NCBI GenBank assembly: GCA_003290165.1
Contig: QNQO01000551.1
Coordinates: 62,001-126,000, forward strand
DNA from: Berberis thunbergii
Taxonomy: Eukaryota; Streptophyta; Magnoliopsida; Ranunculales; Berberidaceae
Direction: 5' to 3'
DNA: 64,000 bases
Positions 59,731 to 64,000 of the stretch are shown here, one piece after another (positions within the stretch are counted from its first letter, which is position 1; the number at the start of each line of letters is the position of its first letter). The notes under the pieces are model-generated. The model was not told where the DNA came from and ran no database searches. It worked only from the letters and a program-made list of their open reading frames with translations. The position numbers and the translations under genes are program-made.

Positions 59731-61470
59731 ATACTCCAATTCTCATGTTCATACATTACTGCATATAACAAAGAAGTTCAAAATGTTCATCACAAGGGTT
59801 GCCTTTATACTAACCCATCATCTAAGGCAAAGTAAATAACTAAAATGCAAGAAAATCACAAAAAAGGATTTTCATTTTAGATCCATCAAATTGTAGAAAT
59901 CGAAGCATGAGACTCAACAAAAAAATCTAAATTCAGCTGAAACAAATAGCTTGGACTGATTCATACAACAATCCCAAGAAAATCACGCTTCAATCTGTGC
60001 TACAAACAAATACACTCTAGCTATTTTTCAGCTACTACAATAATCCCATTACGACCCAATTTCGATGTCGAAATAAAACCAAATTTAACCCTGTAAGCAT
60101 CCCAGTGACCAACCTTATTCGGGCGATAAATTGTAACTTCAATCGGCTCCAAACAACATTTTTCTTTTACATAAAATGCAACCCAAGACAGGCCCTAACA
60201 ACCATGTTCCCATCCCAAAACAGTCAAACAAATAACCTTGCCAGCAACACCGAAATGAACAAGTTGTCCTAACCGGATAGTTTGACCAATCATCACTCAA
60301 ATGTACATAACTTTCATATTAGAACCCCAAATTGCATACCGTTTGGGGCAAAGGAAAGTAGAAACCAAGAGGTTTCTAACCATTTAAGGCATACCCCATG
60401 ATTATGTCTATAACAATACAGATTTTACAAACAAAGCAGGCCATCTGTCAGCCTTCGGCTGATTTACCTATTGTCACTAAAATGAGTATATCTTCCTGTA
60501 CAAAACTCAAATTATGATACCATAAGATCCTTTAAAAACTAGACTCAAACAGAAAACTTTTGGTATATAGCATGATACTGTACTTGCTCAAAACCGAAAT
60601 CAAAACCCTTGTCGAAACCTACACAAAATCAGTCCAACTACAAGACGCCTGCTTAAAATCGAGGCGTGATTACAAATTAACCATGTGTCCTTTGTAGTAT
60701 CAAGGGCTTGTGAAACAATATAAAATCCACAGTTTTCCTCCATTTAATTTTTTTTTCTTAGATGTAACTGGTCATTCTAACTAAACCCAAAAGAAAATAG
60801 GTTTTGCTGCAAAAAATCAACAGTTCATGCTGGAGAATAACCCTTCATAGTGGAACTACTCCCATCTTCTGGGCCGAGTTTCAAAATCACTGCCAATGTT
60901 GATTGTACTCAAAGACCTGACCAACCTATGCCCAATACAAGGTCTAGATGAAAGTATCGATCTTAGGTCAGACCACCAACATAGAATCATCAAATTGGAT
61001 CGTCAATCTCATTCAATACTCTGTTATGAGGACAATTTAATGGTATGCATAAAGTTGAAAAAAAAACTATATGGATGATCAGACATTTATGTTACAATAA
61101 CACAAAATGACGAAAGATGAAACTCACAAAAATCGCCATTTGTAAGGGATTGCGAACTCAATCCACGTAATACCCTTCATAGCCAACACCATCGATGCAA
61201 GCTGTCGTCGTCGTCGTCGAAGAGGAGGAACACGTAGGGGAGAAAACAAAGAGGAGGCGCGGTTGTGAAGGAAGAACCGAAGAAGAAAAAAGTTTTTTCT
61301 CTTTATAAGGTGGGTGGCTATTCGCCCCCACTGAACTTCCAAGGGCGCCCACCCTCTAAACACACTAAATAAAACCCTAAATTTTAAAACCTGAATTGTA
61401 TTAAATGCAACCCTATTTTATTTCATTCAAAATAAAATAAATTAATTTTATGAAATTTAAGGGTGTTACA
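58300..61470. mobile_element. Solo LTR-like insertion (3.17 kb)
   Basis: Starts TGTCATGCCCTAATTTTCG and ends GGGTGTTACA, the TG...CA pattern of many plant Ty3/gypsy LTRs. Flanks are ACTAT (58295-58299) and ACTCT (61471-61475), a 5-bp duplication with one difference. No coding domains, primer site or internal repeats of its own ends are seen, so a solo LTR is the simplest reading. It splits the coiled-coil frame. Confidence 0.7.
59659..59726. repeat. (TA)34 microsatellite
   Basis: Uninterrupted TA run of about 68 bases inside the LTR-like element. Confidence 0.95.
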
Positions 61471-61599
61471 ACTCTGAAGCCATTAACATTCTCATATCCT
61501 GGAAAGAGTTCTTCTCCTATTCCAGCGAGTATTGATCCTGCTATTGCTTCTATTTCTTTTCTCACTTATGTATTACCTTCTCCAGATGTAACAGAGTAG
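61471..61599 (+). pseudogene. Coiled-coil protein remnant, 3' part
   Basis: Continues the split frame with a Ser/Pro-rich C-terminus (LKPLTFSYPGKSSSPIPASI) and ends at TAG 61597-61599. Confidence 0.5.
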
Positions 61600-61865
61600 T
61601 GTTATCAATAAAAATTGACTTTTGTTGTTTTTCTTCTTCTGTTTGGTTTTGTTGAAGCTATAACTTCTTCCGTGCTTAGGCTCATTGCTTGTCTAATTGA
61701 TGGTTACTATTTTCCTTCCTGATTTGCTGTAAAAAAATTCTTTTTGCCTGTACTTTTTCGTATTGCATTGACTTGTTCTCTTAACATTGACTTTTTGTCT
61801 GTTAGATCGAAGTCCTTTTCTCAATCTATTTGTTGAGCATTTACTTTGTCAACTAAACACCTTGG

Positions 61866-62190
61866 TCGATTCGAGGTTTGTGTTGGCTTGGGTATCCAAC
61901 TTTTACTTGTTAGTTCGACATCTCGGTCGATTCGAAGTTTCTTGTGTTTAGGTGACTCGGGTGCCCAACCTTTACTTCGTTAGTTTGACATCTCGGTCGA
62001 TTCAAAGTTTTTGTGTTTGGGTGACTCGGGTGTCCAACCTTTACTTCGTTAGTTCGACATCCCGGTTGATTCGAATTTTTTGTGTTTGGGTGACTCGGGT
62101 GTCCAACCTTTACTTCATTAATTCGACATCTCGGCCGATTCAAATTTTTTGTGTTTAGGTGACTCGGGTGCCAACCATTACTTTTTGGTT
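61866..62190. repeat. ~64-bp minisatellite
   Basis: About five tandem units containing GACATCTCGGTCGATTC, GTGTTTAGGTGACTCGGGTG and CCAACCTTTACTTCGTTAGT. It abuts the truncated TRIM copy. Confidence 0.88.
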
Positions 62191-62209
62191 GATCAGACAA
62201 GAAGTTGAG

Positions 62210-62534
62210 TGTGAGACCCTTGTGTGGGCGGATCTGAAGGGGATGGTGAGGGTTGAAGCCTAATAGGTTCAGGCCCAAGAGGGTTGTCAAGCTACAAAGG
62301 GGGCATAGTCCCACATCGCCTGGGTGCGAAAGAGGGATGTGCTACTTATGTGTGATGTTGGATCCCCATAGTAACAACGCGTTTTAAAGACGTGCGGGCC
62401 GGTTGGGCCCAAAGCGGACAATATTGTTACTGTGCGGATCGGGTCGTTACAGAATGATATCAAAGCCTGACCCAACTGAAAGTGTGCCGACATGGACGTT
62501 GGGCCAGTGTGCCAATGGAGACGTTGTGCCCTAA
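62210..62534 (+). mobile_element. Truncated TRIM copy (one LTR plus interior)
   Basis: The LTR is 62210-62451 (TGTGAGACCC...GGTCGTTACA), closely related to the LTRs at 16836, followed by a decayed primer site TGATATCAAAGCC at 62455-62467. The interior with ATGGACGTTGGGCC runs to about 62525. No 3' LTR follows. Confidence 0.85.
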
Positions 62535-64000
62535 TGATAATGGCATAATTAGGCTATTTTTAGTACCATATTTATATATATATTTTAGCTATTACTTGTT
62601 AATTATGGTACTAATTGTTATTTTCATGTTTCTATAGGTTTCCAATTACAATATTTTAAAATAGAAGCAAATTGGCAATTTGTAAATACTAATTGCACAA
62701 GGAAATCACACAAACAAGGAAACAAAGAAATCACACTAACAAGGAAACCACAGAAAGAAGAAAACAAGAATAAAAAGGGGACGATACCTGGCTTTGAGAA
62801 ATCATCCATCCATGGCTTCCATCCCCCATCCAGCAATAGCCATCATCCATCCACAGCTTCCATCGCCCACCCATCCATAGCATCCATCCACAACCTCCAC
62901 AGCCTCCACAACAAGTCCTAACCCTCGTTACAGCCGCAATTCCTTCCTGTTTGCACAACCGCATAGCCACACAACCACCGATCACCAATCAGACATTTCA
63001 TCTCGCATCCGATCGCAATCCATCTCCTCTGTTCATCACAAATCACACAAAACAACCCTCGCCTTACCTCTTCCTCTCTTGCCTGATCCATCTCCGTCCA
63101 ATTCCTTTCCCTATTTCGCTCCCATCACAGCCACACAGACGTTGTCTTCATCTCCTTCTCACCTGATCTCTCTCTCACCCGATCACCATCCCCTCACTCT
63201 TTCGTTGTCCCTGATTATCGACACCCATCGTCACCTCGCCAAACCCTAGCCACCGTCTCAGTCCCTTGTCCTGCCATCTTCATCCATTCTTCCCGTTCTC
63301 AGCCAAAGCCACCCATCGCCATTCCCCTCACATCCTCTTCTCACTGGATCAGGAGCTGAAGAAACAAATTTAAAAGTGAGCCAAATCGCGAAGTGAGGAA
63401 GGAGAAAGAAGAGGTCACGCTATTCGCACCCAGCTTCTACTCTCTACCACCACGGATCAGGCGGCAGTGTTTTGTTTCATCTCTTAACTCTTTCTCTTAT
63501 TTTAGTTTGCTATTTAATTATGTATTTCCATTCGAACATAATTAATATGTCTAGCTAAAATCCTTTTAGTTAGGGGTGGATTCGAAGCCCCAAACATGTG
63601 CTTTATAAATTAATTGAATTTAATCTTCCTTGCTATTAGTGATTTGTTTTGCTTAACTGCTTTATAGAGAGCTTTTCTTTGTATGTTTTTTTAAGGTGGC
63701 CCAACTTAGTAAGCATGCTAGGATCTGGGGCTAGAGTATAGAAAAGTTTCACCTAATTGTTATAATCCTGTATTTACAAGTAGTAAATACCAAGGAACGT
63801 TGGTAAGGTTAAGTAAAAACTTAGGAAAGAACAAGATGCTGATCATACTTGTAATTGCCTAGTCAATGTTCATATTTTTCCACAAAACTTAATGATCTTA
63901 GATTGTTATTTAACTTGCGATTCCTGTTTAGATAGCATGATAAGAATAGTTTGAAAGCGACGCTTAGTTTAATTCAACGAACTTGGGAAAATAATAAGAT
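62535..64000. other. Repeat-like DNA running off the window
   Basis: Starts abruptly with TGATAATGGCATAATTAGGC right where the TRIM copy stops, which suggests the left edge of another (LTR-type) element truncated by the window end. 62780-63460 is C-rich with CATCCATC-like repeats and no recognisable protein. 63480-64000 is AT-rich. Confidence 0.4.

Noticed and set aside
62951..63166. Plus-strand frame rich in Pro, Ser and His
   Set aside because: Arises from a C-rich low-complexity leader-like stretch; no domain.

Overview
The window is nuclear DNA of a flowering plant, most likely a woody eudicot. It is AT-rich, has long intergenic stretches and carries plant-only families: cation/calcium exchanger, DYW-type PPR protein, CHX antiporter, REDUCED WALL ACETYLATION protein, DGAT3 and plant mobile domain. 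Only one complete host gene is evident, an intronless cation/calcium exchanger of the CCX3/CCX4 type (12361-14256, minus strand). Nearly everything else is transposable-element or pseudogene material, much of it nested. The species cannot be named from the sequence.

Layout. 0.4-8.7 kb: a rearranged endogenous pararetrovirus (Caulimoviridae, florendovirus/petuvirus-like) in blocks of opposite orientation. It includes movement protein, coat protein, protease, reverse transcriptase and RNase H pieces and a regulatory region with a tRNA-iMet primer-binding site; every frame is broken. 8.7-12.3 kb: AT-rich spacer, minisatellite, a decayed MITE and the CCX 3' flank. 12.4-14.3 kb: CCX. 15.5-18.4 kb: a plant-mobile-domain pseudogene split by a complete 627-bp TRIM retrotransposon. 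18.8-24.7 kb: foldback elements, two hAT-type non-autonomous elements and a retroposed 5S rRNA copy. 26.0-31.6 kb: a full-length Ty1/copia (Tork-like) element on the minus strand. 31.8-38.6 kb: hAT elements, a SINE with a 13-bp target duplication, a 1.05-kb palindrome, a four-copy MITE family (first copy at 25.5 kb) and a Tourist-like MITE. 38.7-42.9 kb: a 4.17-kb hAT element with a degenerate transposase. 43.1-47.2 kb: a DYW-PPR fragment and a CHX antiporter pseudogene. 48.7-52.7 kb: SINE-like DNA and AT-rich duplications. 53.0-56.0 kb: RWA exons, part of which reappear inverted beyond a DGAT3 C-terminal fragment. 56.8-61.6 kb: a coiled-coil pseudogene split by a 3.17-kb solo-LTR-like element. 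61.9-64 kb: a minisatellite, a truncated second TRIM copy and repeat-like DNA running off the window.

There is no pathway or operon here. The window records repeated insertion and decay, and many insertions can be delimited exactly by target-site duplications: AAGTT for the TRIM, CACAA for the copia, GTCTCTCGTAG for the 5S retrocopy, TATTTTTATAGCT for the SINE, CCCAAAAG and ACCATATG for hAT elements, TAA for the Tourist MITE. The most unusual items are the retroposed 5S copy, the complete TRIM and its sister copy, the opposed pararetrovirus blocks, the two long palindromes, and the inverted RWA copy flanking the DGAT3 fragment. No system of a wholly new type could be demonstrated.
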